DNA of 64,000 nt from an uncultured Pseudomonadota bacterium (GTDB lineage Bacteria > Pseudomonadota > Gammaproteobacteria > Steroidobacterales > Steroidobacteraceae). The position numbers and the translations under genes are program-made. The stretch lies in contig CAIKZZ010000007.1 in the NCBI GenBank assembly GCA_903832085.1, positions 1-64,000 on the forward strand. The letters run 5' to 3'. The notes beneath the pieces were generated by a model. That model searched no databases and was not told the DNA's origin. It saw only the letters and a list, made by a program, of their open reading frames with translations. Positions 44,386-56,579 of this stretch are shown here, in pieces (the first letter of the stretch is position 1; each line of letters begins with the position of its first letter).

Positions 44386-47229
44386 CTACTCGATCGCACC
44401 ATGACAGTGCTTGTACTTACGACCCGATCCGCATGGACACAAGTCATTACGCCCAATATCAGTCGTAGGTACCAAGGCCGCTGCAGATGCATCCCCATCC
44501 AACTGGCCGTGGCAATGCTTGAACTTCTTACCTGAACCACAAGGGCAGACATCATTACGTCCGACCTTCGGCTGAGCTCGTTGAAACGGCAAAGGGACAG
44601 CGGCTGGTACCGCCTCTCCAACGGGGCCTTCGCTCGGGCCCGCGCCACCAAAAGCAACGGGTGGTGGCTCAGCATGCTGAAATTGCATCATGCTCTCAAG
44701 CCGCGCTTTACGCTCCTGCTCCTGCCGCTCAAGTTCGGTCTCAGAGCGAATTTGCATGCGCGCCAGCAACGTCACCGTATCAAATTTGATGCGCTCAAGC
44801 ATTCCAGAGAACAACTCAAACGCCTCGCGCTTGTATTCCTGTTTAGGGTTTTTCTGCGCATAAGAGCGCAAGAAGATTCCTTGGCGCATATAGTCCATAG
44901 CGGCTAAATGCTCACGCCATTGCCCATCTACCATCTGTAACATTAAGGTGCGTTCGATACGACGTAGATCTGCAGAGCCAATACTCTCTTCTTTGGCTCG
45001 ATAAGCCGTCGTAATTAATTCATTGACATGCTGCACAAGATCACTAGGCCCGCGCGTCCGATCCGCGTCCAGCCATTCTCTTAAACTAATGGCAAAACCA
45101 AAGTCACTCTCTAGCGTCTTTTCAAGGCCTGCGATATCCCAATGCTCGTCCACTGACTCTGCTGGAACAAACTGACCAACCACACCTTCAACAACTTCAT
45201 CGCGTAGCGCGACGATTGTATCGGCAATATCATCGGCAGCCATCAACTCATTGCGTTGGCCATAGATCACTTTTCGCTGATCATTCGCAACATCGTCGTA
45301 CTCAAGCAGATTCTTGCGCAAATCAAAGTTGTACGCCTCTACTTTACGTTGGGCTCGCTCAATCTGACGCGTCAGCATTCCGCTCTCTATGGCCTCTCCC
45401 TCACGCATTCCAACGCGCGACAACAGAGCCTTCATGCGCGTCGGATCTCCAAAGATGCGCATCAAGCTGTCCTCTAAAGACAGATAAAAACGTGACGACC
45501 CAGGATCACCTTGTCGGCCAGAGCGCCCACGCAACTGATTATCTATACGGCGGGATTCATGACGCTCCGTGCCAATAATGTGAAGTCCACCCGCTGCCAG
45601 AACCTCAGCGTGGCGTACGCGCCAACTTTCCTGTTCAGCAGTATTCTCTGCGTCATTAAGTGCTATCCCATCGCTAGCTTCTGTCGCAGGGCGGCCACCC
45701 AGTACGATATCTGTACCACGACCAGCCATATTCGTGGCGATAGTGACGGCACCAGGGCGTCCGGCTTGCGCAACAATCTGGGCCTCTCGATCATGCTGCT
45801 TGGCATTTAGTACCTGATGCACAATGCCATCTTTGCTAAGCGCCTTGGACAGCAATTCAGAGGTCTCAATCGACGTGGTGCCGACGAGCACCGGTTGCTG
45901 CCTAGCTAAACAATCGCGAATATCATCGATAATCGCTTTAAATTTGTCGTCTTGGGAAAGGTACACAAGATCTGACATGTCTTTGCGAATCATCGGGCGA
46001 TGAGTCGGTATTACGACAACCTCGAGACCGTATATTTCCTGGAATTCGTAAGCTTCAGTGTCGGCGGTGCCTGTCATACCGCCAAGCTTTTTGTACATCC
46101 GAAAATAGTTCTGAAAAGTAATCGACGCGATGGTCTGATTCTCTTCGCGAACCTTGACGCCCTCTTTGGCTTCCACTGCCTGATGCAAGCCATCAGACCA
46201 CCGGCGTCCTGGCATCGTACGGCCAGTAAACTCGTCGACGATAACGACTTCTTCTTTTTTAACGATGTACTCAACATCTTTGCGATAAAGCAAATGCGCG
46301 CGCAAAGCGGCATTTAGATGATGCATCAGCCGAATATTAGCTGCGTCATAAAGGCTGCCTCCATCACGCAAAAGGCCCGAAGAAGCCATCAACTCTTCCA
46401 CTCGCTCGTGACCTGGCTCCGTTAGGTGCACCTGCTTTTGCTTCTCGTCTACCCAATAGTCGCCTTCTGTTGCTTCTTCGCTTTCAGCACGCACTAAGCG
46501 TGGCACCAATTCATTAATTTTTAAGTAAAGCTCAGTGCTCTCTTCTGCGGGACCCGAGATAATGAGAGGCGTGCGTGCCTCATCAATCAAAATTGAATCA
46601 ACCTCATCTACGATCGCGAACTGCAGCGTGCGCTGGACGCGCTCCTCTTGCCGAAATGCAAGATTGTCACGCAGGTAGTCAAAGCCATACTCGTTGTTAG
46701 TGCCATAGGTGATGTCGCATGCATACGCTGCGCGCTTTTCGTCTTGAGTCTGGCCCGAGCGGATTACGCCGACCGTCATGCCAAGGAAGCGATATACCGG
46801 TCCCATCCATTCTGCGTCACGACCGGCTAGGTAGTCGTTAACGGTAACTACATGTACGCCCTTGCCTAAGAGCGCATTTAGATAGACAGGTAAGGTTGCG
46901 ACCAATGTCTTACCTTCACCAGTCCGCATTTCGGCAATTTTGCCTTCGTGTAGTGCGATACCGCCAATGAGCTGTACATCAAAATGACGCAGTCCGATTG
47001 TGCGGCGAGCGGCCTCGCGGACCGCTGCAAACGCCTCTGGCAACACCTCATTCAGTGTGGCGCCAGCGCTCAGCCGTTGCTGCAATGCGACGGTAATACC
47101 TGGGAAGTCCGCGTCAGCAAGCGCTCGCATGCGAGAATCGAGGTCATTAGCCGCGGTGACGTGCTTGGCGTATTGGCGAAGCAACCGCTGATTACGGCTA
47201 CCAAAAATAGATGTCAGCAACTTGAACAC
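44386..47229 (-). CDS. secA: Preprotein translocase ATPase SecA with two C-terminal SEC-C zinc motifs
   Basis: SecA is the ATPase that pushes unfolded preproteins through SecYEG. The 947-residue product (E. coli 901) has Walker [31 protein letters not shown], the [19 protein letters not shown]alker B region, the preprotein-binding domain, NBD2 with [14 protein letters not shown] and [20 protein letters not shown], and the helical wing. The C-terminus carries two consecutive SEC-C motifs, [14 protein letters not shown] and [14 protein letters not shown]; the usual number is one. It keeps the secA-M23-DUF721-lpxC neighbourhood of Pseudomonas. Confidence 0.98.
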   Translation of the reverse strand: MFKLLTSIFGSRNQRLLRQYAKHVTAANDLDSRMRALADADFPGITVALQQRLSAGATLNEVLPEAFAAVREAARRTIGLRHFDVQLIGGIALHEGKIAEMRTGEGKTLVATLPVYLNALLGKGVHVVTVNDYLAGRDAEWMGPVYRFLGMTVGVIRSGQTQDEKRAAYACDITYGTNNEYGFDYLRDNLAFRQEERVQRTLQFAIVDEVDSILIDEARTPLIISGPAEESTELYLKINELVPRLVRAESEEATEGDYWVDEKQKQVHLTEPGHERVEELMASSGLLRDGGSLYDAANIRLMHHLNAALRAHLLYRKDVEYIVKKEEVVIVDEFTGRTMPGRRWSDGLHQAVEAKEGVKVREENQTIASITFQNYFRMYKKLGGMTGTADTEAYEFQEIYGLEVVVIPTHRPMIRKDMSDLVYLSQDDKFKAIIDDIRDCLARQQPVLVGTTSIETSELLSKALSKDGIVHQVLNAKQHDREAQIVAQAGRPGAVTIATNMAGRGTDIVLGGRPATEASDGIALNDAENTAEQESWRVRHAEVLAAGGLHIIGTERHESRRIDNQLRGRSGRQGDPGSSRFYLSLEDSLMRIFGDPTRMKALLSRVGMREGEAIESGMLTRQIERAQRKVEAYNFDLRKNLLEYDDVANDQRKVIYGQRNELMAADDIADTIVALRDEVVEGVVGQFVPAESVDEHWDIAGLEKTLESDFGFAISLREWLDADRTRGPSDLVQHVNELITTAYRAKEESIGSADLRRIERTLMLQMVDGQWREHLAAMDYMRQGIFLRSYAQKNPKQEYKREAFELFSGMLERIKFDTVTLLARMQIRSETELERQEQERKARLESMMQFQHAEPPPVAFGGAGPSEGPVGEAVPAAVPLPFQRAQPKVGRNDVCPCGSGKKFKHCHGQLDGDASAAALVPTTDIGRNDLCPCGSGRKYKHCHGAIE

Positions 47230-47355
47230 AGATCAGGTTCCTTCATAAGTCTAGGCCCGCCACCAACCCTACAGAGCGAGCGCTATAGTGTACTAAGGTG
47301 CGGGCTTTATTACCCGTTTAAGCGGCACGGGATGGGGTTGTTTTAAGGATTGTGG

Positions 47356-47391
47356 CCAGCGAACACGGGCCCTGCCCCGGGCCGCCGCTGG
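47356..47391 (-). terminator. Hairpin directly after the M23 peptidase stop
   Basis: On the minus strand CCAGCG pairs with CGCTGG, with an inner GGCCC/GGGCC stem, starting at the base after the stop codon. The following sequence has no U-tract, so rho-independent termination is uncertain. Confidence 0.4.
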
Positions 47392-48339
47392 CTAGTGCGT
47401 TCCCGGCAGTACCGGCAGGCCGGTGCGCCCAACATAGGCAAGTGGATCAACCGGAATACCATCCCTCAGCACCTCAAAATGCACGTGTGGGCCGGTCGAG
47501 TGACCGGTCGTACCGATCAAGGAGATAGGCTGCCCCTTTTGGACCGCATCTCCGGCCCGGACTAACACCTCAGAATTGTGGGCGTACCGGGTTACATAGC
47601 CGTCACCATGGGTAATCTCAACTACCATGCCGTAACCAGGCCGCATCCCCGCCCAAGTCACAATACCGGCGCCCGATGCCACCACACGGGATCCGACTTC
47701 ACCGGCGAAATCAACGCCGGAATGAAACGCCGAGTAGCCTGTAAGTGGGTCCAAACGCTCTCCATAAAACGACGAGATATATCCGACTTTAATTGGCGTG
47801 CCACGCGGATCAACCACACTCCGCAACTCTCGCGATTCGATCAGATTCTCCATCACCCCGAGCTGACGCTCGCGATCAGCAATTTGTGCCGCTAATTGGT
47901 CAAGTAGATCGGTTAGCACAGGCGCGCTCGCGGCCGTCGATGTGCCTCCAACTGCGTGGACCTGCGGTGTCTGATCGAAATTAAACTCGCCTTTTTTCAG
48001 CTTGGCCACGTCACTTAAGCGCCGACCAAGGGCATCCAGTCGAATCACGTGAGCATTCATCTGCCCAACTCGGGTGGCCAGTGCATCCACATGCTGCTGT
48101 ACTACCCTACGTACCATATCAATTTGCTGCCGATCAGCGTCTAACTCAGCCGACCATTTTTTTAACTCATTGACTGGCTGACTTTGCGCCCAACGCGCGC
48201 CGATGACTGACCCGGCAACAAAAACGGTGACGAGCACAAACAGCACGGCAAACACTGACAAGCCAAACGTGGCCGGTGAGCGCATATTGAGTTCCCGAGT
48301 CCGGCCGTTACGGCCCGTCACCAGAATAATATTCATCAT
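47392..48339 (-). CDS. M23-family (LytM) peptidoglycan endopeptidase
   Basis: A 315-residue inner-membrane-anchored protein: a basic cytoplasmic N-terminus, one membrane helix (~residues 25-48), a coiled coil (~55-115) and a C-terminal LytM domain. The zinc site is in HSGVDFAGEVGS and GPHVHFEVLRDGIPVDP, with SSFYGERLDPLTG before it. Retention of the His/Asp residues suggests an active D,D-endopeptidase rather than an EnvC-type activator. Position between secA and DUF721 matches the Pseudomonas order. Confidence 0.92.
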   Translation of the reverse strand: MMNIILVTGRNGRTRELNMRSPATFGLSVFAVLFVLVTVFVAGSVIGARWAQSQPVNELKKWSAELDADRQQIDMVRRVVQQHVDALATRVGQMNAHVIRLDALGRRLSDVAKLKKGEFNFDQTPQVHAVGGTSTAASAPVLTDLLDQLAAQIADRERQLGVMENLIESRELRSVVDPRGTPIKVGYISSFYGERLDPLTGYSAFHSGVDFAGEVGSRVVASGAGIVTWAGMRPGYGMVVEITHGDGYVTRYAHNSEVLVRAGDAVQKGQPISLIGTTGHSTGPHVHFEVLRDGIPVDPLAYVGRTGLPVLPGTH

Positions 48340-48587
48340 CTACGCTCCCACTAGAGCCGAGGCACGACGCGCCGACACTGAATGGACATCAGGAAACCAG
48401 CCTGGTTCCAAGGGAAACAACCGAGCGAGCCCTCACCCGAGGCGTTCGCCAATGAATGCGTCGCATTCGAGTACCAAGTTCGCCGAGCAGATCTCGCAGC
48501 CATTGCGGGATGGAGTTTTAGCCTAGGGGCGCTATTCTATAGAAATCCCTGCTATAACAACCACGCCAAACTGATACTTAATTTTTA

Positions 48588-48908
48588 TTGCCAGGCCAAA
48601 GAAAAATCAAAAAACCCATTTCAATCAAAGATTTACTCGCGAGGCATCAGCCGAGCTTAGACCGTCTTCGAGCTGGGGCTCGGGCCGCGGACCACATCTT
48701 TGCTGCTGTGCAGCAATTATTGCCTCCAGAGTGCTCGGGATCTGTGTGGACAGCGACCTTAGACGATGGAGTTTTAACCTTAGTGACAAGTAACGGCAGC
48801 TGGGCCACGCGACTGCGCTACGCCAGCCCCCAACTGTTACCACAGCTCGCGACAGAGTTGGGCGAACCCATCACCAAGGTGATCATTCGTGTCCGACCAC
48901 AACCCTAG
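48588..48908 (+). CDS. DUF721 (DciA-like) protein
   Basis: A 106-residue protein with the DUF721 pattern: a basic N-terminus, a short helical stretch (LDRLRAGARAADHIFAAVQQ), then a beta-rich domain LTLVTSNGSWATRLRYASPQ and TKVIIRVRPQP. DciA proteins of this family load the DnaB helicase, though the short gammaproteobacterial member beside lpxC is less studied. The start is TTG (48588) with no good ribosome site; the frame opens just upstream. It is divergent from the M23 gene and convergent with lpxC. Confidence 0.8.
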   Translation: MPGQRKIKKPISIKDLLARHQPSLDRLRAGARAADHIFAAVQQLLPPECSGSVWTATLDDGVLTLVTSNGSWATRLRYASPQLLPQLATELGEPITKVIIRVRPQP

Positions 48909-48914
48909 GCGTCG

Positions 48915-49829
48915 TCAGACACCTACCGCAGCTGCAGAGACATACGAAATGGGCGCCTCATGGCGATCCCGGAAAGTCACCTCTTCCCATGCCGACCGCT
49001 CAGCAATCAAGCTGCGTAGCAACCGGTTATTAAGCGCATGCCCCGACTTAAAGCCGGTGAATTCCCCAATCAGGCTGTGCCCTAGCAGATACAAATCACC
49101 GATAGCGTCGAGAATTTTGTGTTTAACAAACTCGTCTTCATAACGCAGCCCATCCTCGTTCAAAATGCGAAAATCATCTAGAACGATCGCATTATCTAAC
49201 GTACCGCCGAGTGCCAGATTATGCGCACGAAGTGTCTCTAGATCACGCATGAAACCAAATGTTCGCGCACGACTGATTTCTCGAAGGAACGATGTAGTCG
49301 AAAAATCCATCGAGGCACGCTGCGTATGCCTGCGAAAAATCGGGTGATCAAACTCGATCTCGAAGTTAACCTTAAAGCCATTAAACGGGTCAAACCGAGC
49401 CCACTTGTCACCATCCCGAACCTCAATAGGTTTCAAGATTCGAACAAATCGTTTAGGCAAACTTTGCTCTTCTAAGCCAGCCGACTGCAGCAAAAAGACG
49501 AAGGGTGCGGCACTCCCATCCATAATAGGGATTTCAACCGCACTTACCTCAACAAAGGCATTATCCACACCAAGGCCAGCAAATGCCGACAACAAATGTT
49601 CCACGGTCGACACTTTAACGTCACCGTTCATCAGAGTCGTTCCAAGCATTGTGTCGCCAACATTCTCTGCGCATGCATGAACGTCAACCGGCTCTGGTAG
49701 ATCCATACGACGGAACACAATACCGGTGTTCACAGGCGCAGGACGCAGCGTCATGAATACTTTACGACCCGAGTGCAGCCCAATACCCGTTGCTCGAATC
49801 GAATTTTTTAAAGTCCGCTGATTCAACAT
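48915..49829 (-). CDS. lpxC: UDP-3-O-acyl-N-acetylglucosamine deacetylase LpxC
   Basis: First committed step of lipid A synthesis; a zinc deacetylase. The 304-residue product has the first-domain zinc His in [20 protein letters not shown] and the second-domain zinc residues in [20 protein letters not shown]. The catalytic His is in [15 protein letters not shown]. It lies 205 nt downstream of ftsZ after a hairpin, so it can be expressed by read-through or from its own promoter. Confidence 0.98.
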   Translation of the reverse strand: MLNQRTLKNSIRATGIGLHSGRKVFMTLRPAPVNTGIVFRRMDLPEPVDVHACAENVGDTMLGTTLMNGDVKVSTVEHLLSAFAGLGVDNAFVEVSAVEIPIMDGSAAPFVFLLQSAGLEEQSLPKRFVRILKPIEVRDGDKWARFDPFNGFKVNFEIEFDHPIFRRHTQRASMDFSTTSFLREISRARTFGFMRDLETLRAHNLALGGTLDNAIVLDDFRILNEDGLRYEDEFVKHKILDAIGDLYLLGHSLIGEFTGFKSGHALNNRLLRSLIAERSAWEEVTFRDRHEAPISYVSAAAVGV

Positions 49830-49969
49830 ATCTTAATCCACTAAAAAGGCAGATCCCCCCGAAACTAGGAGTCAACGCCTATAAAGTCCGCACGCTAACA
49901 CAGTTGCCAAAATACACGCAAACCTACAACCGACGTACAGCTTCAATACGAATTAATCTCAACTCAATA

Positions 49970-49994
49970 CGCCGCGGCCGTAAGGGCCGCGGCG
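49970..49994 (-). terminator. Hairpin between ftsZ and lpxC
   Basis: A perfect 10-bp inverted repeat CGCCGCGGCC/GGCCGCGGCG with a 5-nt loop lies 40 nt past the ftsZ stop. The sequence after it on the minus strand (TATTGAGTT) is only weakly U-rich, so it may attenuate rather than fully terminate. Confidence 0.55.
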
Positions 49995-50034
49995 CACATG
50001 TAGCACCCTTAAAACCTATAAACCTCGTCCCTCA

Positions 50035-51216
50035 TCAGTCTGCCTGACGGCGCAGAAAAGCAGGGATATCCAACATGTCGTCGCTATCAACATCAGAGCG
50101 CATTAAGCCGTCTCCAACCGCCGTTTTGCGCGCGATAGCTGGCCGCTCTAGCTGTGAATAATCTGGAGCTGACTGCGAAGGAGCAGACCGCTTGCTGACC
50201 ACTCGCATGGTGGGTTCAGTCCGCGCAATTGATGGCGATGGCTGCACCATGCGCATCGCAGGCCGACCCAGCCCAGTGGCCACTACAGTAACTCGCAACT
50301 CATCCTGCATATCAGGCTCAATCACCGTGCCGATAACGACCGTAGCGTCTTCACTGGCGAACTGTTTGACGGTATTTCCAACTTCCTCGAACTCTCCGAT
50401 TGCCATATCCATGCCAGCCGTAATATTGACAAGGATCCCCTGGGCACCAGCCAGATTGATATCTTCAAGTAATGGGCTGGACACCGCCATCTCAGCCGCA
50501 ACCCGCGCGCGATCCTCACCAGTTGCATGACCTGTACCCATCATCGCCATTCCAGTCTCGCTCATGACAGTACGCACATCAGCGAAATCGACGTTGATTA
50601 ACCCAGGGCGTGTAATCAACTCAGCAATTCCTTGAACTGCACCCTGCAGCACACCATTTGCAGATGTGAATGCGTCTAAAAGGCGTGTCTTAGGACCTAA
50701 CACTGAGAGCAACTTTTGGTTTGGAATCGTGATGACAGAATCCACATACTTACTCAGCTCGCTAATGCCGAGCTCTGCAATCGCCATCCGCTTGCTACCC
50801 TCCATCGTGAAGGGCTTAGTCACCACGGCGACCGTCAAAATACCAAGCTCTTTTGCTATCTGGGCAACGACTGGCGCTGCACCTGTGCCAGTTCCGCCGC
50901 CCATGCCGGCGGTGATGAACAACATGTCGCAGCCTTCAATCAGCTCAATGACGCGGTCACGATCCTCCATAGCAGCCTGGCGACCCACTTCAGGATCCGC
51001 GCCTGCACCCAAACCCTTAGTAATGTTTGTACCGATCTGTAGAGATGTCTTAACCTTAGATCTCTTTAGAACCTGCGAATCTGTATTCAAACAGATGAAG
51101 TCAACACCTTCTATGCCAGCAAGCAACATGTGATCAACAGCATTGCAACCAGCACCACCAACACCGAGCACTTTGATCACAGCACTCTGACTAAAAGCAT
51201 CCATGAGTTCAAACAT
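50035..51216 (-). CDS. ftsZ: Cell division protein FtsZ
   Basis: Tubulin-like GTPase that forms the Z-ring. The 393-residue product has the nucleotide-binding [14 protein letters not shown], the tubulin signature [20 protein letters not shown], the T7 loop region [15 protein letters not shown], a variable linker (~residues 318-375) and the conserved C-terminal tail [12 protein letters not shown], which binds FtsA, ZipA and ZapD. It lies 20 nt downstream of ftsA. ZapD, which binds this tail, is also encoded in the window. Confidence 0.99.
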   Translation of the reverse strand: MFELMDAFSQSAVIKVLGVGGAGCNAVDHMLLAGIEGVDFICLNTDSQVLKRSKVKTSLQIGTNITKGLGAGADPEVGRQAAMEDRDRVIELIEGCDMLFITAGMGGGTGTGAAPVVAQIAKELGILTVAVVTKPFTMEGSKRMAIAELGISELSKYVDSVITIPNQKLLSVLGPKTRLLDAFTSANGVLQGAVQGIAELITRPGLINVDFADVRTVMSETGMAMMGTGHATGEDRARVAAEMAVSSPLLEDINLAGAQGILVNITAGMDMAIGEFEEVGNTVKQFASEDATVVIGTVIEPDMQDELRVTVVATGLGRPAMRMVQPSPSIARTEPTMRVVSKRSAPSQSAPDYSQLERPAIARKTAVGDGLMRSDVDSDDMLDIPAFLRRQAD

Positions 51217-51236
51217 TTGTATCTCCTACAAGTAAA

Positions 51237-52472
51237 TCAAAAAGAACCTTGAAACCAAGACTTCATTCGGTCAAAAACATTACGAACATTAGGGCTGATC
51301 CGTTTCGAATCCCCCGAAGGAATAGTTTGGGCGCGCGCGTACTGCAAGAGTCCGACGCCAGTGGCATGAATAGGGTTTTTTACAACGTCAGATAAACCTG
51401 TCACACCTTGTGGAATTCCCAGGCGCACTGGAACATGGAACACTTCTTCAGCTAGCTCCACTGCGCCTTCCATTTTTGCGCTACCACCGGTCACAACGAT
51501 GCCTGCTGCAATTGCTTCTTCGAAGCCAGAGCGCCGGAGCTCATCGCCAATGAGCTTAAATAGCTCCTCATATCGTGGCTCAACAATCTCAGCCAGCGTC
51601 TGCCGCGCAAGTCGTCTTGGCGGTCGATCGCCTACGCTTGGCACTTCAATAGTTTCATCAGGATTTGCAAGCTGACTTAGGGCGCATGCATAACGGATTT
51701 TTATCTCTTCCGCGTATTGCGTAGGGGTCCGCATTGAGACCGCAATATCATTTGTTACCTGATCTCCCGCAATCGGTATAACTGCTGTGTGGCGCAAAGC
51801 GCCTCCAGCGAACACCGCAAGATCCGTAGTGCCACCGCCGATATCAACGAGACATACACCAAGATCTTTTTCATCATCGGTGAGTACTGCGTAACTTGAG
51901 CCCCACTGCTCAAGGACAATATCCTCAACTTCAAGGCCGCAACGCTGCACACACTTAATAATGTTTTGGGCAGCGCTTTCGGCGCCCGTAACAATATGAA
52001 CGCGCGCTTCAAGCCGAACCCCAGACATTCCTATTGGATCCCGGATGCCCTCTTGGTTATCAATGATAAATTCCTGAGGGATCACATGCAGAATTCGCTG
52101 ATCTGCCGGCAACGCTACAGCTTGAGCTGCGTCCATTACACGCGCAACATCGCCCGCAGTAACCTCTTTGTCTTTTATCGCAACGATGCCGTGCGAATTC
52201 AGACTGCGAACATGGCTGCCAGCTATGCCAGTGTAAACTGCATTTATTTCTACACCGGCCATCAATTCAGCTTGCTCTACTGCCCGCTGTATTGACTGCA
52301 CGGTGGAGTCGATATTGACAACCACACCACGTTTCAAACCTCGAGAGGGATGCGAGCCAATACCGATCACTTCGAGCTCGCCATCGGCTTTTAATTCGCC
52401 TACAAGCGCCACAACTTTGGATGTGCCGATATCGAGGCCCACGATAATATGTCGATCTATACGCTTAGACAT
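51237..52472 (-). CDS. ftsA: Cell division protein FtsA
   Basis: Actin-like protein that tethers FtsZ to the membrane. The 411-residue product has phosphate-binding loops VGLDIGTSKVVALVGE and CLVDIGGGTTDLAVF, the adenosine loop GIVVTGGSAKMEGA, the 1C domain in place of actin's 1B, and a C-terminal amphipathic membrane helix (FDRMKSWFQGSF). Its start overlaps the ftsQ end by 8 nt. Confidence 0.98.
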   Translation of the reverse strand: MSKRIDRHIIVGLDIGTSKVVALVGELKADGELEVIGIGSHPSRGLKRGVVVNIDSTVQSIQRAVEQAELMAGVEINAVYTGIAGSHVRSLNSHGIVAIKDKEVTAGDVARVMDAAQAVALPADQRILHVIPQEFIIDNQEGIRDPIGMSGVRLEARVHIVTGAESAAQNIIKCVQRCGLEVEDIVLEQWGSSYAVLTDDEKDLGVCLVDIGGGTTDLAVFAGGALRHTAVIPIAGDQVTNDIAVSMRTPTQYAEEIKIRYACALSQLANPDETIEVPSVGDRPPRRLARQTLAEIVEPRYEELFKLIGDELRRSGFEEAIAAGIVVTGGSAKMEGAVELAEEVFHVPVRLGIPQGVTGLSDVVKNPIHATGVGLLQYARAQTIPSGDSKRISPNVRNVFDRMKSWFQGSF

Positions 52473-53301
52473 CTTGATCCCGCTTTTGGTTGATCAATGA
52501 TTCATTGAGGGTTTTCGGTCGCACCTGCGGTGCGCCTTGGGTACGCCAACCAACTGAAAATCCGTTGGAGTAGCGCATATCTAGATAGAGAATTTCGCTA
52601 AATCGGCTTGCCACTATTGGCGCACCTACTTTGATAAATCTCTCAATACGATCATCTACCTGTCGCCGACCAAGCCGTACAGTCGTACCGTTGTCGACGT
52701 CAAACTCCCACGCACCTCGCGCATCAAGGCGAAGAGCAGTAATACGTAAGCCCGCGTCTGTAAGGCGGGCTTGTAGCTCGGCCATTAAGTTACTGACCTG
52801 GTGCTCAGTTCCTTCAGGCCCTTCAAGATGCGGTAGCTCAGGAGGGACGTGACGCTCGTCTTTGACAAATAAGTCACCGCGCCCGTTCAGAAGACCTGCC
52901 TCGCCCCATCGAGCGACAGCGGTCTGCTCAGTTACTTGAATAGTTAAAGCCGCAGGCCAATGACGCTGAACGCGCACATGGTCAACCCAGTAGAGCTTAC
53001 TCAACGCACGCTGCAGATGGGCAAGATTCGCTGTGAGGAACCCCCCAGATATCTCCTTACTGACGACCTGCTCAACTTCATAAACGGATACGCGATGAAA
53101 ATTACCCGTAACCTGAATATGACGAACAGGACGGTTAAAAAAGAAGCCAATTAAGAATATCGTTGCAGCGATTGAACTTCCTATCAGTGCAGCAGAGCCT
53201 AAATACTGCCAATTAACTTTTGGCAGAGATAGCTTGGCTTTCTTCTCTGTGCGAGCACGGTTTTTCGCGCGCATTAAATACAGCATGTCACGTAATCTCA
53301 T
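52465..53301 (-). CDS. ftsQ: Cell division protein FtsQ
   Basis: Bitopic inner-membrane protein of the FtsQBL complex. The 278-residue product has a basic cytoplasmic tail (~35 residues), one membrane helix ([18 protein letters not shown]), a POTRA domain beginning [19 protein letters not shown], and the beta domain ([20 protein letters not shown]). The ATG overlaps the ddl stop by 4 nt. Confidence 0.96.
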   Translation of the reverse strand: MRLRDMLYLMRAKNRARTEKKAKLSLPKVNWQYLGSAALIGSSIAATIFLIGFFFNRPVRHIQVTGNFHRVSVYEVEQVVSKEISGGFLTANLAHLQRALSKLYWVDHVRVQRHWPAALTIQVTEQTAVARWGEAGLLNGRGDLFVKDERHVPPELPHLEGPEGTEHQVSNLMAELQARLTDAGLRITALRLDARGAWEFDVDNGTTVRLGRRQVDDRIERFIKVGAPIVASRFSEILYLDMRYSNGFSVGWRTQGAPQVRPKTLNESLINQKRDQDV

Positions 53302-54263
53302 GACGTTGCCGCACCATGATTGGGAAGGCTAGTCTCAAGAATGCGCCACACCAACTCATCAAAACCAATACCTGCAGCCGCAGCTGCTTTAGGTACCAAA
53401 GAGTGGCTCGTCATACCTGGAGTTGTATTGACCTCAAGTAACCAGTTACAACTAGCGGTATCGCGCATCAAGTCAACACGCCCCCAACCAGAGGCGCCTG
53501 ATGACCGAAATGCTGCGAGAGCGAGTGCTCGCATGGCTACTTCTGCGTCGCTGGCCAGACCAGGGCATATATATTGCGTGTCCTCCGCTACATACTTCGC
53601 GTGGTAGTCGTAATACTCGCCCGCAGGAACAATGTGGATACTCGGGAGCGCGATTTCGCCAAGAATTCCAACCGTGTATTCACCACCCTGAATAAGCGAC
53701 TCCATGAGCAACTCACCTCCGTATTTCTGCGCAAGTAGCAGCGCATCGGCGATCTGGCTCTGCTCAAAAATACGGCTAACCCCAACGCTAGATCCTTCAA
53801 GTGATGGCTTAATAATGAGTGGTAGTCCAATTTCCTGAGCGGCTGCATTTACGTCTTGCCGCGGTTGAAGGCGTACGTATTTTGGCGTTGGCAGGCCGGC
53901 CGAGAGCCACACTTGCTTTGTGCGCACCTTGTCAAGAGTCAAAGCGGCACCCGCAACATCTGAGCCGGTAAATGGGACTCCAACAGCCCTTAGCAAACCT
54001 TGTACAGTCCCATTTTCACCCGCTCCGCCATGCATAATATTGAAGACACGATCGATCCGTTTCTCCATTAGCGCCACGAGCAACGCATCGACTCCATCAA
54101 TACCTTCTACTGTGATCCCCTGCCGTTGCAATGCCTCTAACACGTTCCGACCAGATTCAAGCGAAACGGCACGCTCAGAACTCGGCCCACCGTATAAAAC
54201 AGCTACTCGACCAAAATCAGCAGCCGACTTCAAACGCAACGCCGGAAACGTTATGAAAGTCAT
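53298..54263 (-). CDS. ddl: D-alanine--D-alanine ligase
   Basis: Joins two D-Ala for the peptidoglycan stem. The 321-residue product has [19 protein letters not shown], the ATP-grasp segment [20 protein letters not shown] and the metal/active-site [20 protein letters not shown]. It is of DdlB type by location between murB and ftsQ. It overlaps murB by 4 nt. Confidence 0.98.
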   Translation of the reverse strand: MTFITFPALRLKSAADFGRVAVLYGGPSSERAVSLESGRNVLEALQRQGITVEGIDGVDALLVALMEKRIDRVFNIMHGGAGENGTVQGLLRAVGVPFTGSDVAGAALTLDKVRTKQVWLSAGLPTPKYVRLQPRQDVNAAAQEIGLPLIIKPSLEGSSVGVSRIFEQSQIADALLLAQKYGGELLMESLIQGGEYTVGILGEIALPSIHIVPAGEYYDYHAKYVAEDTQYICPGLASDAEVAMRALALAAFRSSGASGWGRVDLMRDTASCNWLLEVNTTPGMTSHSLVPKAAAAAGIGFDELVWRILETSLPNHGAATS

Positions 54264-55171
54264 GCGCAGTCCTCGCCAACAATCAAAACTTCCGGCTTCA
54301 AGCTGATTCCATGCACTCTCTGCACTTCTGAGCGAACATGAGTGATCAAAAGCTCTATATCTTTAGCCGTCGCTTGACCTTCATTCAATATAAAGTTTGC
54401 ATGTTTTTCAGAGACAATCGCGCCGCCATGGCGCGCACCTTTAAGTCCGGCGCTCTCGATTAAGCGAGCAGCATGGTCACCAGTAGGATTTGTAAATGTA
54501 GATCCACCACTCCAGTCACCTATGGGCTGCGTTTCGCGCCGTTGCGCCAGGAACTCCTTTATTTTCTGGGTGGCACTGTCAGTCACATTAGTAAATTCGA
54601 ATCGGGCTGCCATAAACCACTCGCCAACAGCTGGTGGATCAACGTGACGGTAGCCCCAGCGATATTCCGATACTTTCCGTGTGTGGCATGCTCCAGTTCG
54701 GTCGATCACATCCACTTCAGACACACAAGACCAAGTGTCAGACCCCCATGCGCCAGCATTCATCGCTAGCGCTCCACCAATTGTTCCAGGTATACCCGCA
54801 AAAAACTCAGCAGGTCCTAGCCGCCATTTCGCGCATTGACGAGCGACACGGGCACAGGCAACACCGGCGTCTGCGTGTACACGCTTTCCGCCGAGCCATT
54901 CGAGTCGATCGAGACTCTGCTGCAGCGACACCACAACTCCACGCACACCGCCATCACGCACCAGCGTATTACTACCGAGCCCAATTACGTGGCACGGTAC
55001 ATTAGCGGGTAGTGCTTTTAAAAAATCAGCAAGTTCAGAGCCACTTTTCGGCTCATAAAAGACGTCGGCCGGTCCGCCCACGTGCCACGATGTGTGGCGA
55101 GACAGGGGCTCTGCGAATCGGACGCGACCCAAAAAGCGCTCGGCGATTCCGTACTGTGCTAGATCAGTCAT
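54260..55171 (-). CDS. murB: UDP-N-acetylenolpyruvoylglucosamine reductase MurB
   Basis: FAD/NADPH enzyme that makes UDP-MurNAc. The 303-residue product has [39 protein letters not shown], the FAD-contact [20 protein letters not shown] and the C-terminal GVSL-like [13 protein letters not shown]. The catalytic Ser appears in [19 protein letters not shown]. Overlaps murC by 8 nt. Confidence 0.97.
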   Translation of the reverse strand: MTDLAQYGIAERFLGRVRFAEPLSRHTSWHVGGPADVFYEPKSGSELADFLKALPANVPCHVIGLGSNTLVRDGGVRGVVVSLQQSLDRLEWLGGKRVHADAGVACARVARQCAKWRLGPAEFFAGIPGTIGGALAMNAGAWGSDTWSCVSEVDVIDRTGACHTRKVSEYRWGYRHVDPPAVGEWFMAARFEFTNVTDSATQKIKEFLAQRRETQPIGDWSGGSTFTNPTGDHAARLIESAGLKGARHGGAIVSEKHANFILNEGQATAKDIELLITHVRSEVQRVHGISLKPEVLIVGEDCA

Positions 55172-56579
55172 TTGGGCGAACCTGAGCTAGCTGCGCTGCA
55201 TACATGTGAGCAACACCACTGATACTGCCAGCCCCCATCATCACAAGCACATCACGATCACGTAGTAGCGGCCCAATCGCATTAGGCAAGTCATCAACAG
55301 CCGCACAGAAGACCGGCTCAACTTGACCACGAGTCCTTACTGCTCGACAAATCGCACGCCCATCTGCATCGGCTATCGGAGCCTCGCCAGCTGCGTATAC
55401 TTCGGTGATAAATAACGCATCCGCGCTTGATAGCACTGCTGCAAAGTCATCTAACAAGTCACGTGTACGACTAAATCTATGGGGCTGGAATGCCAGCACC
55501 ACTCGACGTCCTGGCCAACCTTGACGAATCGCTTCGAGTGAGGCTCTCAGCTCTGTCGGATGATGCCCATAGTCATCTATTAAGGTGATGTGCCCTGCAC
55601 TCGTTGTACAGTCTGCAAGCACTTGCAGGCGGCGGTCGATGCCTTGAAAGCTTGCAAGCGCTTGTTGTATCGCACTATCAGCGACACCAAATTCAGTTGC
55701 CACTGCAATCGCTGCAAGAGCATTGAGTACATTATGTCGGCCTGGCACACTAAGTGTGACTGCCAGATCGGATTGAACTCCTGCTCGGCGAACCTTAAAG
55801 ATCGAGCGCTGACCATCTCGCTGAATATCTAAAGCACGAATATCAGCAGCAGTCTCAATACCGTAGGTGATTATTGGCCGAGATATGTCCTGTAGAATCG
55901 TTTGCACATGAACATCATCCAGACACAGCACAGCAAACCCATAAAAGGGAAGATTGTGTAGAAAGCTAATAAAAGCATTTTTAAGCTTTTTAAAGTCGCC
56001 AGCGTAGGTTGCTAAGTGATCGTTATCTATATTTGTCACAACAGCGGCCATCGGCTGTAAGTGCAGAAAAGAAGCGTCACTTTCATCTGCTTCAGCAACC
56101 AAATAGCGACCAGCACCTAGTCGCGCATTGCTTGCTGCACTTTTAAGACGGCCGCCAATAACGTACGTCGGGTCCTCTCCTGCTTCAGCGAGAATACTTG
56201 CGACAAGACTTGTAGTTGTTGTTTTTCCATGAGTTCCAGCAATGGCAATACTGACTCGAAAGCGCATAAGCTCAGCGAGCATTTCGGCGCGACGTACGAT
56301 AGGTACTCTAGTAGCGCGAGCTGCTTCCACTTCGGGATTTTTGCCATCAACTGCACTAGAAACTACAACGACATCTGCGCCTGCAATTCGCTCCGCTGAA
56401 TGACTAAAACTGATTTCAGCTCCCAGCGTCTGCAAATGTCTCGTTACGTCATTTTCTTTTAGATCTGTTCCTTGCACTAGGTAGCCAAGGTTAAGCAAAA
56501 CTTCGGCGATACCGCCCATTCCGTTCCCACCGATGCCAACAAAGTGGATTCGCTTTATGCGGTGCATTTGAGCACTCAT
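55164..56579 (-). CDS. murC: UDP-N-acetylmuramate--L-alanine ligase MurC
   Basis: Adds L-Ala to UDP-MurNAc. The 471-residue product has the N-terminal Rossmann [20 protein letters not shown], the ATP loop [34 protein letters not shown] and [21 protein letters not shown] chose the ATG at 56579 because it overlaps the murG stop (ATGA) and gives the usual N-terminus; an earlier in-frame start lies inside murG. Confidence 0.98.
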   Translation of the reverse strand: MSAQMHRIKRIHFVGIGGNGMGGIAEVLLNLGYLVQGTDLKENDVTRHLQTLGAEISFSHSAERIAGADVVVVSSAVDGKNPEVEAARATRVPIVRRAEMLAELMRFRVSIAIAGTHGKTTTTSLVASILAEAGEDPTYVIGGRLKSAASNARLGAGRYLVAEADESDASFLHLQPMAAVVTNIDNDHLATYAGDFKKLKNAFISFLHNLPFYGFAVLCLDDVHVQTILQDISRPIITYGIETAADIRALDIQRDGQRSIFKVRRAGVQSDLAVTLSVPGRHNVLNALAAIAVATEFGVADSAIQQALASFQGIDRRLQVLADCTTSAGHITLIDDYGHHPTELRASLEAIRQGWPGRRVVLAFQPHRFSRTRDLLDDFAAVLSSADALFITEVYAAGEAPIADADGRAICRAVRTRGQVEPVFCAAVDDLPNAIGPLLRDRDVLVMMGAGSISGVAHMYAAQLAQVRPND

